Source of the DNA: Pseudonocardia thermophila
GTDB lineage: Bacteria > Actinomycetota > Actinomycetes > Mycobacteriales > Pseudonocardiaceae
Assembly (NCBI RefSeq): GCF_900142365.1
Contig: NZ_FRAP01000006.1
Span: 186,001-250,000, forward strand
Reading direction: 5' to 3'
Length of the DNA: 64,000 nt
Shown: positions 54,012 to 63,321 of the stretch, piece after piece
How the letters are laid out: every line of letters begins with the position of its first letter
Position numbering within the stretch: position 1 is the stretch's first letter
The notes under the pieces: generated by a model
What the model was told of the DNA's origin: nothing
The model's input: only the letters and a program-made list of their open reading frames with translations
Database searches by the model: none
Translations under genes and position numbers: made by a program

Positions 54012-54929
54012 ATGCGGTTCGACGAGAGCGCGGATCTGGACACGTCCCGCGTCGAGGACCTGCGCGGCAGGGGCGGCGGGATGGGTGGCCGCGTCGCGAT
54101 CGGCGGCGGCGGGATCAGCATCGTCGGCCTGATCATCTACTTCCTGCTCTCCCAGTTCGGGGGCGGCAACTTCGCACTGCCCGAGTCGAGCCCCTTCGGC
54201 GCGGCCAACTCGATCTCCGACACCAGCGAGGTGGCGCAGGCCTGCCGGACCGGCGCCGACGCCAACCGCGACATCGCCTGTGAGGCGGTCGGCGTGCTGA
54301 ACTCGCTCGACGGGTTCTGGACCGACGTGTTCGCCCGCTCGAACCTGCAGTTCCAGCCGGCCCGGACGCGGTTCTTCAACGGCGCCGTCAGCACCGGGTG
54401 CGGCGGCGCCACCTCCGACACCGGCCCGTTCTACTGCCCGGCCGACAACTACATCTACATCGACCTGAGCTTCTACCAGGAGCTGGAGCAGCGGTTCGGC
54501 GCTCAGGGCGGCCCGTTCGCCCGCGCCTACGTGCTCGCCCACGAGTACGGCCACCACATCCAGGCACTGCTCGGCACCACCGATCGGGTGCGGGCGGGCG
54601 ACTCCGGCCCCACGTCGTCGTCGGTGCGCCTGGAGCTGCAGGCCGACTGCTACGCAGGTGCGTGGGGCCACCACGCCACGACCGTGCCGACGGCCAGCGG
54701 CCGCCCGCTGATCGTCGACGTCACGCAGGAGGACTTGACCGCCGCGCTCGACACGGCAGCGCGGATCGGCGACGACTTCATCCAGAGCCAGCTCGCCGGC
54801 CGCCGGGTCGACCAGAGCCAGTTCACCCACGGCACCTCGGCGCAGCGGGAGAAGTGGTTCCGCACCGGCTTCGACAGCGGCAACCCGGCGCGCTGCGACA
54901 CGTTCGCGCGCGGCGTGGACCTGGGCTGA
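54012..54929 (+). CDS. Membrane-anchored neutral zinc metallopeptidase (YpfJ family)
   Basis: A 305-residue protein. The N-terminus is cytoplasmic and charged (MRFDESADLDTSRVEDLRG), then Gly-rich, then one membrane anchor (ISIVGLIIYFLLSQF, about residues 37-51). The extracytoplasmic part carries the zinc motif HEYGH at residues 177-181 (VLAHEYGHHIQALLG) and a downstream LELQADCYAGAW with the third-ligand region. Four cysteines (VSTGCGG, FYCPAD, EVAQACR, DIACEA) could form disulfides. GGGAGG precedes the ATG. The function in the envelope is unknown. Confidence 0.9.
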   Translation: MRFDESADLDTSRVEDLRGRGGGMGGRVAIGGGGISIVGLIIYFLLSQFGGGNFALPESSPFGAANSISDTSEVAQACRTGADANRDIACEAVGVLNSLDGFWTDVFARSNLQFQPARTRFFNGAVSTGCGGATSDTGPFYCPADNYIYIDLSFYQELEQRFGAQGGPFARAYVLAHEYGHHIQALLGTTDRVRAGDSGPTSSSVRLELQADCYAGAWGHHATTVPTASGRPLIVDVTQEDLTAALDTAARIGDDFIQSQLAGRRVDQSQFTHGTSAQREKWFRTGFDSGNPARCDTFARGVDLG

Positions 54930-54933
54930 CGGC

Positions 54934-55572
54934 TCACCAGGCGCCGAGCAGCGGAAAGCACGGCTCGGCGCCCTCGACCGCCGTCGCCCAGGCGGGCCGG
55001 ACGAACGACGCGCGGTCGAGCAGCATCCGCACGTCGGTCGTGGGCTCGCCGCGGCGCACCACGGCCTCGGTCCCGTCGGGCCGGTAGCCGAGCTTGCGGG
55101 AGATCGCCAGCGACGCCGTGTTCTCCGCTCGGGCGCTCGACCGGGCGGTGCGGGCGCCGAGGTGGTCGAACGCGAACGTCAGCACGGCGGCGCGCATCTC
55201 GGCGCCGTAGCCCTTGCCCTGGTCGGCCATGCCCAGCCAGGAGCCGGTGCACACCTCGCGGAGCACGGGGAACTCGCGCGCGGACAGGTACTGCAGTCCG
55301 ATCACCCGACCGCCGGTGCGCACCGCGAACGGCAATGTCCAGCGCTGCGGCGAGAGCTCGGCGCGCAGCCGCCAGTGGTACTGGAGGATGCCCCGGCCCA
55401 GGTAGCGGGGATCGGCGTCGGTCCACTCCTCGCCGAACGGCATCTCCTCCGGTGGGTGGATGCCCCGCTCCGCCACGCCGACCAGCGCGTACAGGTCCGG
55501 GTCGGTGGCCGGCCGCAGCTCCAGCCGCGGGGTGCGCAGCACCAGCCCGCGCAGCGGCCACGGATCGGTCAT
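54934..55572 (-). CDS. GNAT-family N-acetyltransferase (RimJ-like)
   Basis: A 212-residue acetyltransferase. The opening LVLRTPRLELRPATDPDLYA is typical of RimJ/RimL-type enzymes. The acetyl-CoA loop is in SWLGMADQGKGYGAEMRAAV, followed by ENTASLAISRKLGYRPDGTE. The likely substrate is a protein N-terminus or a small amine. It converges on the metallopeptidase with a 4-base gap and is divergent from the quinone oxidoreductase. Confidence 0.9.
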   Translation of the reverse strand: MTDPWPLRGLVLRTPRLELRPATDPDLYALVGVAERGIHPPEEMPFGEEWTDADPRYLGRGILQYHWRLRAELSPQRWTLPFAVRTGGRVIGLQYLSAREFPVLREVCTGSWLGMADQGKGYGAEMRAAVLTFAFDHLGARTARSSARAENTASLAISRKLGYRPDGTEAVVRRGEPTTDVRMLLDRASFVRPAWATAVEGAEPCFPLLGAW

Positions 55573-55625
55573 GCCGGAAGGGTGCCGGAGCGCGCCGCGG
55601 CGGCTCCACCGATTAGCGTCGGGGC

Positions 55626-56612
55626 ATGCGTGCGATCACGGTGACGGAGCCCGGTGGGCCGGAGGCACTGCAGTGGACCGAGGTCCCGGACCCGGGCGCG
55701 AAGCCCGGCGAGGTCGTCGTGGAGGTGGTGGCGGCCGGCGTCAACCGCGCCGACATCCTGCAGCGGCAGGGCCACTACCCGCCCCCGCCCGGGGCCTCGG
55801 AGATCATCGGGCTGGAGTGCTCCGGCCGGATCGTCGAGGTCGGCGACGGGGTCGAGGACTGGCAGGTCGGCGACGAGGTGTGCGCGCTGCTCGCCGGCGG
55901 CGGCTACGCGGAGAAGGTCGCGGTGCCGGCGGCGCAGCTGCTGCCCGTGCCGGCCGGGATCGACCTGGTGACGGCCGCGGGTCTGCCCGAGGTCGCGTGC
56001 ACCGTGTGGTCCAACGTGATCGACGAAGGCCGGCTGCAGCCCGGCGAGACGTTCCTCGTGCAGGGCGGCACCAGCGGCATCGGCACGCACGCGATCCAGC
56101 TGGCCAAGGCGTACGGGGCGCGGGTGGCGGCGACCGCGGGCGCTCCGGAGCGGCTCGAGCGCTGCCGCGAGCTGGGCGCCGACATCGCCATCGACTACCA
56201 CGACGACGTCGCCGCCGAGCTGTTGAAGGCCACCGACGGGCACGGGGCCGACGTCATCCTCGACAACATGGGCGCGAAGGCCCTGGCCAACAACATCAAG
56301 GCGCTGGCGATGGACGGCCGGCTGATGATCATCGGTTTCCAGGGCGGGACGAAGGCCGAGATCAACCTCGCCGCGCTGATGGCCAAGCGCGGCAGCGTCA
56401 CCTCGCTCGGGCTGCGCGGGCGTCCGGTCGACGGTCCGCACGGCAAGGCCCGCGTCGTGGCCGGGGTGCGGGAGCTGACCTGGCCGCTGGTCGAGAGCGG
56501 GCGCGTGCACCCCGTCGTGGCGGGTACGTTCCCGTTGCCCGAGGCGGCGCAGGCGCACGCAGCGCTGGAGGCCGGTGGGGTCGTCGGGAAGCTGATCCTG
56601 ACCGCGTCGTGA
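55626..56612 (+). CDS. Zinc-independent NAD(P)H-quinone oxidoreductase (PIG3/zeta-crystallin type)
   Basis: A 328-residue MDR-family reductase. MRAITVTEPGGPEALQWTEV and VNRADILQRQGHYPPPPG mark the PIG3/QOR branch, which lacks catalytic zinc. The NADPH-binding loop is FLVQGGTSGIGTHAIQLAKA. The C-terminus ends VGKLILTAS as in TIGR02824-type proteins. It probably reduces quinones or enals with NADPH. It is followed after 84 bases by bpa, in the same order as in several actinobacteria as I recall. Confidence 0.92.
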   Translation: MRAITVTEPGGPEALQWTEVPDPGAKPGEVVVEVVAAGVNRADILQRQGHYPPPPGASEIIGLECSGRIVEVGDGVEDWQVGDEVCALLAGGGYAEKVAVPAAQLLPVPAGIDLVTAAGLPEVACTVWSNVIDEGRLQPGETFLVQGGTSGIGTHAIQLAKAYGARVAATAGAPERLERCRELGADIAIDYHDDVAAELLKATDGHGADVILDNMGAKALANNIKALAMDGRLMIIGFQGGTKAEINLAALMAKRGSVTSLGLRGRPVDGPHGKARVVAGVRELTWPLVESGRVHPVVAGTFPLPEAAQAHAALEAGGVVGKLILTAS

Positions 56613-56696
56613 CCGCGTCGTGACAGGCGAGCCCGACGGCGCCCGGCGCCTGCGCCGGAGGCCACCGCGAACCCCCCCTGGCGATACGGTGGAGAC

Positions 56697-57230
56697 ATGA
56701 GCCAGCCTGCAGAGAACGACAACGACCACCAGGTCATGGTCGTCGGACCCGACGGCCGCCCGGTCGGAATGGCGTCGCTGCCCAAGGAGGGCGACGAGGG
56801 TGAGCAGGGGGTCGGTGCGATGGTGGAGCAACCCGCGAAGGTCATGCGGATCGGCACCATGATCAAGCAGTTGCTCGAGGAGGTGCGCGCCGCTCCCCTG
56901 GACGAGGCCTCGCGGGCGCGGCTCAAGGAGATCCACGAGAACTCCATCAAGGAGCTCGAGGAGGGTCTCGCCCCCGAGCTGCGCGAGGAGCTGCACCGGC
57001 TGTCGCTGCCGTTCACCGACGATGCGACGCCCTCCGACGCAGAGCTGCGGATCGCGCAGGCGCAGCTCGTCGGCTGGCTCGAGGGGTTGTTCCACGGCAT
57101 CCAGACGGCGCTGTTCGCCCAGCAGATGGCCGCGCGGGCCCAGCTGGAGCAGATGCGCCGCGGGCTGCCGGCGGGGATGCAGCAGGGCAGCGACCACGGC
57201 TCGGGCCGCGGCACCGGCCAGTACCTGTAG
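56697..57230 (+). CDS. bpa: Bacterial proteasome activator (Bpa/DUF2587)
   Basis: A 177-residue ATP-independent ring activator of the 20S proteasome. The helical core MRIGTMIKQLLEEVRAAPLD ... LRIAQAQLVGWLEGLFHGIQ ... FAQQMAARAQLEQM matches the family. The C-terminus ends GTGQYL, the docking motif that opens the proteasome gate. The N-terminus is disordered and acidic. It implies that the organism has a proteasome. The gene precedes the galactan export operon by about 50 bases. Confidence 0.93.
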   Translation: MSQPAENDNDHQVMVVGPDGRPVGMASLPKEGDEGEQGVGAMVEQPAKVMRIGTMIKQLLEEVRAAPLDEASRARLKEIHENSIKELEEGLAPELREELHRLSLPFTDDATPSDAELRIAQAQLVGWLEGLFHGIQTALFAQQMAARAQLEQMRRGLPAGMQQGSDHGSGRGTGQYL

Positions 57231-57280
57231 GCCGGGGACCGGGCAGAAGGCAGACGTTCGGGCTCCCGTACTCTCGCACA

Positions 57281-58153
57281 GTGGCTCACGCGGTGACGGA
57301 CGACGACCGGGAACCTCGCCAGGTCGAACTCGTCGACGACCCGGGTCCGCGCTCGTGGCGAAAGGCGTTCGACGACCTCGGACGGGGCTGGAAGCAGCGG
57401 GCCCTGTGGGGCTACCTCGGCTGGCAGGACATCAAGCAGCGCTACCGGCGCTCGGTGCTCGGCCCCCTGTGGATCTCCATCAGCATGGCGGTCATCGCCG
57501 TGGCCATGGGGATCCTCTACGGTGCGCTGTTCGGCGAGGACCTGGCGACGTTCCTGCCGTACGTCGCGACCGGCCTGCTGATCTGGAACTTCGTCCAGGG
57601 CAGCATCATCGAGGGCAGCGAGGTCTTCATCGCCAACGAGGGGCTGATCCGGTTCCTCCCCGCCCCGCTGTCCCTGCACGTCTACCGGCTGGTGTGGCGG
57701 CAGACGCTGTTCTTCCTGCACAACCTCATCGTGTGGTTGGTCCTGGTGATCATCTTCCCGCAGCCGATCGGGTGGACGCTGCTGCTGGCGATCCCGGCGT
57801 TCGCGCTGCTGATGATCAACGGGGCGTGGATCGCGATCGTGTCGGGCATCCTCGCCACCCGGTTCCGGGACATCCCGCCGATCATCGCGAGCCTCACCCA
57901 GCTGCTGTTCTTCATGACCCCGATCGTGTGGCAGTACGACCGGCTGCTGAGCATGCCGGCCGTGGCGGAGCGCGCGCGCATCGCCGAGATCAACCCCGTG
58001 CTGCACTTCGTCGAGATCATGCGGCAGCCGATGCTGGGGCAGCCGATCGCCTGGCACCACTGGGTGGTCGTCGGGGTGATCACCGTCGTCGGCTGCCTCA
58101 CCGCACTGGTGGCGCTGCGCAACTACCGTTCCCGAGTCGCGTACTGGGTCTGA
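57281..58153 (+). CDS. wzm: Polysaccharide ABC exporter permease (Wzm / Rv3783 type)
   Basis: A 290-residue ABC-2 permease. An amphipathic N-terminal region (ALWGYLGWQDIKQRYRRSVL) is followed by about six membrane segments, for example ISMAVIAVAMGILYGALFG, FFLHNLIVWLVLVIIFP and LLLAIPAFALLMINGAWIAI. RFRDIPPIIASLTQLLFFMT is the family signature. It exports lipid-linked galactan across the membrane for arabinogalactan synthesis. GTG start. wzt follows 8 bases after its stop. Confidence 0.92.
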   Translation: MAHAVTDDDREPRQVELVDDPGPRSWRKAFDDLGRGWKQRALWGYLGWQDIKQRYRRSVLGPLWISISMAVIAVAMGILYGALFGEDLATFLPYVATGLLIWNFVQGSIIEGSEVFIANEGLIRFLPAPLSLHVYRLVWRQTLFFLHNLIVWLVLVIIFPQPIGWTLLLAIPAFALLMINGAWIAIVSGILATRFRDIPPIIASLTQLLFFMTPIVWQYDRLLSMPAVAERARIAEINPVLHFVEIMRQPMLGQPIAWHHWVVVGVITVVGCLTALVALRNYRSRVAYWV

Positions 58154-58161
58154 GGCAGCAC

Positions 58162-58923
<762 letters not shown>

Positions 58924-58929
58924 CCGCGC

Positions 58930-59874
58930 GTGCCGGCCGATCACCAGGCGGCGGGCGAGATCGCGCCGCTCCCACCCGGGTCCGTCGTCGCCGTCGTCGT
59001 CACCCGGCACCGGCCCGAGCAGCTCGTCGACTCGCTCGCCGCGATCGCCGGGCAGACCCACCCGGTCGCGCACCTCGTCGTCGTCGACAACGGGCCCGAT
59101 CGTCCGGCCCGCAGGGTCGTCGAGGCCTGCGGGCTACCCGCGACGTACCTGCCGTCGTGGCACAACCTCGGTGGGGCCGGCGGGTTCGCGCTCGGCATGC
59201 TGCACGCGCTCGCGCTGGGCGCCTCCTGGGTGTGGCTCGGCGACGACGACGGGCGCCCCGAGGACGAGACCGTGCTGGCCACGCTGGTGGAGCTGGCGCA
59301 GCGGCGCGGGCTGGCCGCCGTCTCGCCGATGGTCGCCGATCTCGCCGAGCCCGACCGGCTCGCGTTCGCGGTGCGGCGCGGCCTCACCTGGCACCGGTCG
59401 CGGTCGGCGCTGATCGCCGATCCGGGCGCGGACCCGGAGCTGCTGCCCGGCATCGCCGCACTGTTCAACGGCGCCCTGTTCAGCGCGTCGGCGCTCGACG
59501 TCGTGGGGGTGCCGGACCTGCGGTTGTTCGTGCGCGGCGACGAGGTGGAGATGCACCGGCGGCTGGTCCGCTCCGGACTACCGTTCGGTACCGCGCTGCG
59601 CGCCGCCTACCTGCACCCGCACGGTGACGTCGACCACAAGCCGATGCTCGGCGGGCGGCTGCACGCCTTCGACCCCGACGACGAGACGAAGCGCTACTAC
59701 CAGTTCCGCAACCGCGGCTACCTCGTCGCGCAGCCGGGGATGCGCGCCGTCGGGCTGCTCGATGTGCCCCGGTTCGCCTGGTACTACCTGGTCACCAAGA
59801 AACGGCCCGGCGAGTTCGTGGAGTGGCTGCGGCTGACCCGGCAGGGCAGGCGGGAGCAGTTCACCCGGCGCTGA
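58930..59874 (+). CDS. glfT1: Galactofuranosyltransferase GlfT1-like
   Basis: A 314-residue GT2-family glycosyltransferase that in mycobacteria adds the first galactofuranose residues to the decaprenyl-linked rhamnosyl linker. Visible are VVAVVVTRHRPEQLVDSLAA, HNLGGAGGFALGMLHAL, the metal-binding Asp105-107 in LGDDDGRPED and LPGIAALFNGALFSA with a distal acidic FVRGDEVEMHRRLV. GTG start. The order wzm-wzt-glfT1 matches the mycobacterial gene set. It converges on gtrA with a 6-base gap. Confidence 0.9.
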   Translation: MPADHQAAGEIAPLPPGSVVAVVVTRHRPEQLVDSLAAIAGQTHPVAHLVVVDNGPDRPARRVVEACGLPATYLPSWHNLGGAGGFALGMLHALALGASWVWLGDDDGRPEDETVLATLVELAQRRGLAAVSPMVADLAEPDRLAFAVRRGLTWHRSRSALIADPGADPELLPGIAALFNGALFSASALDVVGVPDLRLFVRGDEVEMHRRLVRSGLPFGTALRAAYLHPHGDVDHKPMLGGRLHAFDPDDETKRYYQFRNRGYLVAQPGMRAVGLLDVPRFAWYYLVTKKRPGEFVEWLRLTRQGRREQFTRR

Positions 59875-59880
59875 GCCGCG

Positions 59881-60342
59881 TCAGGCGCGGGGCTCCCGGA
59901 ACACCACCGTGCGCAGCATGACGAAGTTGACCAGCGTGGCCGTACCCTGCGCGACGATCCAGGCGGCGGTGAGGCGGAACGGCATCTGCGGCAGGACCGC
60001 CAGCATGAGCGCGTTCATGCCGACGTTCAGCGCGAACGTGGTGGCGTAGAGCGCGACGAACCCCGCGAACCGCCCGCTGCCGCCCGCGGCGCGGAACGTG
60101 AAGCGCTTGTTCAGCAGGTACGCGGTGGTGGTACCGCAGATGAAGCTGATGCCCTTGGCCACGTGGTGCCAGGCCCCCGCGTCGACACCGCCGCCGACGT
60201 GCTGGCCGGTCAACGCGAGCAGCCCGCCGTAGATCCCGAAGTCGACGAGCGCGCAGAACGCACCGATGGCGACGAAGCGAGCCAGCTGCGCGACGAGGCC
60301 CATCGGGGCCGGCTCGGCGCTCTGCTCGGCGGTCGCGGTCAC
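59881..60342 (-). CDS. GtrA-family membrane protein (Rv3789-like)
   Basis: A 153-residue four-helix membrane protein of the GtrA family, beginning at the GTG at 60342 (VTATAEQSAEPAPMGLVAQL). Membrane segments are visible in FVAIGAFCALVDFGIYGGLL, GISFICGTTTAYLLNKRFTF, FVALYATTFALNVGMNALML and AAWIVAQGTATLVNFVMLRT. LLNKRFTF is the family signature. The mycobacterial homologue lies next to dprE1 and acts in arabinan precursor handling. The 1138-residue open frame covering it is spurious. Confidence 0.9.
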   Translation of the reverse strand: MTATAEQSAEPAPMGLVAQLARFVAIGAFCALVDFGIYGGLLALTGQHVGGGVDAGAWHHVAKGISFICGTTTAYLLNKRFTFRAAGGSGRFAGFVALYATTFALNVGMNALMLAVLPQMPFRLTAAWIVAQGTATLVNFVMLRTVVFREPRA

Positions 60343-60440
60343 CGGATCAGAGTATCGGCCGGCGGTCCCGGCGGCTGCGGTGGGGACGGTGCGTGTTGCA
60401 GCAGGGCCACAGCGTCCTGGAACGCCGCCACGCGCCTTGG

Positions 60441-61049
60441 TCAGAACCGCTTGTTGCCGAACCGGTAGGGCCGGCGCACCTTCAGCGAACCCATCCCCAG
60501 CGTCCCGTGCACCACGAAGTGCGGGCCGCTGTCCGGCGTGCGGATCTCCGAGACCTTGCTGGTGACCGATCCCATGGTGGCGACCACGCCGGTGACGTCG
60601 GCGGTGGCGCCCTCCGGCACCAGGATCCGCGCCGACCCGGCGCCGAGCGCCAGCTCGATCTCCACGACGGGGTGGCCGATGACGGCCTCGCTGAAGTCGA
60701 GCACCGCCGATCCCATGCCGCTCTGCACCCGCAGCCGGGCCGGCACCTGCCAGCGGCCGGTGCGCTTGATCGTCGACATCCCCGAGCGCAGCACGACCGG
60801 TGGCCCGGCCGGGGTGACCGGGACCGACGAGTAGGGGGCGACGACGGTGTCCTCGACCGGCAGGTCCGCGAGGGGCGGGACGAGGTCGGCCTCGTAGCGC
60901 GCCGCGTAGACGGCCTCGAGCCGTTCCTCCAGCTCGGCGAGGGTGATCCGGCCCTCTGAGAGCGCCTTGTGCAGGCGCTGGGCAGCGCGTTCGCGGTCGG
61001 CGTCGGAGATGCGGATCCCCGGTGGCTTCGACGGTTCCGGGCTGCCCAC
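60441..61049 (-). CDS. DUF1707 / LiaF-like domain protein
   Basis: A 202-residue soluble protein. The N-terminal DUF1707 helix pair is IRISDADRERAAQRLHKALS followed by EGRITLAELEERLEAVYAARYEADL. The C-terminal half is a LiaF-C/DUF2154-type beta-helix (RSGMSTIKRTGRWQVPARLR; SARILVPEGATADVTGVVAT). There is no membrane segment. Such proteins accompany envelope-stress systems. It is divergent from dprE1, with 43 bases between starts, so they share a promoter region. Confidence 0.88.
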   Translation of the reverse strand: MGSPEPSKPPGIRISDADRERAAQRLHKALSEGRITLAELEERLEAVYAARYEADLVPPLADLPVEDTVVAPYSSVPVTPAGPPVVLRSGMSTIKRTGRWQVPARLRVQSGMGSAVLDFSEAVIGHPVVEIELALGAGSARILVPEGATADVTGVVATMGSVTSKVSEIRTPDSGPHFVVHGTLGMGSLKVRRPYRFGNKRF

Positions 61050-61092
61050 GGGCCCAGGATAGTGAAACCGGCGCAGCGGTAGATTGGCGCCG

Positions 61093-62463
61093 ATGGCTTC
61101 CTCTCAACCGGTCCGGCTCCGCGGCTGGGGCCGCACCGCGCCGACGTACGCCACGGTCGTCACGCCGCGGTCCGTCGAGGAGGTCGTGGCGACGGTCTCC
61201 GCGGCGGGTCCGCGCGGCATCATCGCCCGCGGCCTGGGCCGCTCCTACGGCGATCCCGCGCAGAACGCCGGCGGCACCGTCTTGGACATGACGCAGCTGG
61301 CGCGCATCCACTCGATCGACTCGGACACCGGGCTGGTCGACCTCGACGCGGGAGTCAGCCTCGATGCGCTGATGCGCGCCGCGCTGCCCCACGGACTGTG
61401 GGTGCCGGTTCTGCCGGGCACCCGGCAGGTGACGATCGGCGGCGCGATCGCCGCGGACGTGCACGGCAAGAACCACCACACCAAGGGCAGCTTCTCCCGG
61501 CACGTGCGCTCGCTGGAGCTGGTCACCGCCGACGGCCGGGTGCAGACCCTCACCCCGGACGGGCCCGATCCGGCCCTGTTCTGGGCGACGGTCGGCGGCA
61601 TGGGCCTCACCGGCGTCATCACCCGCGCCACGATCGCCCTGCACCCGACGGAGTCGGCGTACTTCGTGGTCGACACCGACCGCACCAACGACCTGGACGA
61701 GCTGCTGGAGCTGCTCACCGACGGCTCCGACGACCGCTACGGCTACTCCGCGGCCTGGTTCGACACCACGACGACGGGGCGCCAGCTGGGCCGGGCCGTG
61801 CTCACCCGCGGTTCGCTCGCCACCCGTGACCAGCTGCCGCCGAAGCTGCGCCGCGACCCGCTGAAGTTCGACGCGCCGCAGCTGCTGACCGTGCCGGACA
61901 TCTTCCCGAACGGGCTGGCCAACCGCGTCACCCTGCGCGCGTTCAGCGAGCTGTGGTACCGGAAGGCGCCGAAGCGCCGCCGCGGCCACATCGAGAACAT
62001 CACGAGCTTCTACCAGACCCTCGACGTGGTCGGGGAGTGGAACCGCGTCTACGGCTCGCACGGCTTCCTGCAGTACCAGTTCGTGGTGCCGATGGGTGAG
62101 GAGGCCACGATCCGGCGGATCGTGGAGAAGATCGCGCACTCGCCGTACACGTCCGGGCTGAACGTGTTCAAGCGGTTCGGCGCGGCCGGTCCGGCGCCGC
62201 TGTCGTTCCCGATGCCGGGCTGGACGATCACCGTCGACTTCCCGGCGGCCATGCGCGGCCTCAACCGGTTCTGCAACGAGCTCGACGAGCTGGTGCTCGC
62301 CGCGGGCGGCCGGCTGTACCTGGCGAAGGAGTCGCGGGCCAGCGCGGAGACGATCCGGGCCGGCTACCCGCGGTTCGAGGAGTGGCGCAAGGTCCGCGCC
62401 GCCACCGACCCGCACGGCGTCTTCACATCCGACATGGCACGCAGGCTGGAGCTGAACACGTGA
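61093..62463 (+). CDS. dprE1: Decaprenylphosphoryl-beta-D-ribose 2'-oxidase
   Basis: A 456-residue FAD enzyme that with DprE2 converts decaprenylphosphoryl ribose to arabinose, the arabinan donor. Visible are [37 protein letters not shown] (FAD-binding), [19 protein letters not shown] and the C-terminal [14 protein letters not shown] with the active-site Lys, ending [10 protein letters not shown]-like ([12 protein letters not shown]). At the position of the mycobacterial Cys387 it has Thr380 (ITVDFP). The ATG at 61093 is preferred to the in-frame TTG at 61084. Confidence 0.94.
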   Translation: MASSQPVRLRGWGRTAPTYATVVTPRSVEEVVATVSAAGPRGIIARGLGRSYGDPAQNAGGTVLDMTQLARIHSIDSDTGLVDLDAGVSLDALMRAALPHGLWVPVLPGTRQVTIGGAIAADVHGKNHHTKGSFSRHVRSLELVTADGRVQTLTPDGPDPALFWATVGGMGLTGVITRATIALHPTESAYFVVDTDRTNDLDELLELLTDGSDDRYGYSAAWFDTTTTGRQLGRAVLTRGSLATRDQLPPKLRRDPLKFDAPQLLTVPDIFPNGLANRVTLRAFSELWYRKAPKRRRGHIENITSFYQTLDVVGEWNRVYGSHGFLQYQFVVPMGEEATIRRIVEKIAHSPYTSGLNVFKRFGAAGPAPLSFPMPGWTITVDFPAAMRGLNRFCNELDELVLAAGGRLYLAKESRASAETIRAGYPRFEEWRKVRAATDPHGVFTSDMARRLELNT

Positions 62464-62496
62464 CCGATCCCTCGGGCGGAGAGCGGTGATCGACCG

Positions 62497-63252
62497 ATGA
62501 TCGACGCAGTCGGGAACCCGCAGAGCATCCTCGTGCTGGGCGGCACCTCGGAGATCGGCCTCGCGATCGTCGAGGCGTTCGCCTCCGACCGGCCGCTGCG
62601 CGTGGTGCTGGCCGCGCGCCCGTCCGAGCGCCTGGACGCCGCGAAGGCGAAGCTGGAGGCGCGCGGCTGCGCCGTGGAGGCGCTGCCGTTCGACGCGCTC
62701 GCCCTGGACACCCACGCCGACGTGATCGCGAAGGCGTTCGCGGGCGGCGACATCGACGTGGCAGTGGTGGCGTTCGGCCTGCTCGGCGACAACGAGCAGG
62801 CGTGGACGCAGATCGACACGGCCGTCGAGCTGGCCCAGGTCAACTACACGGCGGCCGTCTCGGTCGGGGTGGCGCTCGCGGAGAAGTTCAAGCAGCAGGG
62901 CCACGGCTCGCTGGTGGCGCTCTCCTCGGTGGCCGGAGAACGGGCCCGCCGCTCCAACTTCGTCTACGGCTCCACCAAGGCCGGCTTCGACGCCTTCTAC
63001 TCGGGGCTGACCGAGGCGCTGCGCCCCTACGGCGTGCACGTCGCGGTGGTGCGGCCGTGGTTCGTGAAGTCGAAGATGACCGCCGGGCTCACGCCCGCCC
63101 CGATGGCCACCACCCCGGAGGCGGTGGCCGCCGTCGTCGTCGACGCGGTGCGCAAGCGCAAGGAGCTGGTGTGGGCGCCGGCGCCGGCCCGGTTCATCAT
63201 GAGCGCCCTGCGGCACGTGCCGCGCCCGATCTTCCGCAGGCTGCCGATCTGA
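62497..63252 (+). CDS. dprE2: Decaprenylphosphoryl-2-keto-beta-D-erythropentose reductase
   Basis: A 251-residue SDR that completes ribose-to-arabinose epimerisation. The cofactor motif is VLGGTSEIGLAI, the catalytic Ser/Tyr/Lys are in LSSVAGERARRSNFVYGSTK, and the C-terminal FIMSALRHVPRPIFRRLPI is a family-specific, probably membrane-associating tail. It begins 33 bases after dprE1 and should be co-transcribed with it. The complete DprE1-DprE2 pair implies an arabinogalactan-type wall. Confidence 0.94.
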   Translation: MIDAVGNPQSILVLGGTSEIGLAIVEAFASDRPLRVVLAARPSERLDAAKAKLEARGCAVEALPFDALALDTHADVIAKAFAGGDIDVAVVAFGLLGDNEQAWTQIDTAVELAQVNYTAAVSVGVALAEKFKQQGHGSLVALSSVAGERARRSNFVYGSTKAGFDAFYSGLTEALRPYGVHVAVVRPWFVKSKMTAGLTPAPMATTPEAVAAVVVDAVRKRKELVWAPAPARFIMSALRHVPRPIFRRLPI

Positions 63253-63266
63253 CGATCCGGCAGCCC

Positions 63267-63304
63267 TCCCCGGGTGGCAGGCGGGGGGACGCGCCACCCG
63301 GGGA
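63267..63304. terminator. 12-bp bidirectional terminator
   Basis: TCCCCGGGTGGC (63267-63278) and GCCACCCGGGGA (63293-63304) are exact reverse complements with a 14-base loop, between the converging dprE2 and acyltransferase genes. Confidence 0.7.
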
Positions 63305-63321
63305 AGTCTCTCGGCCAGGGC

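Noticed and set aside
59881-63297. 1138-codon open frame on the minus strand across dprE1 and dprE2
   Set aside because: Only its last 153 codons (the GtrA protein) are real. The rest is antisense to dprE1/dprE2 and the DUF1707 gene and has no coherent homology.
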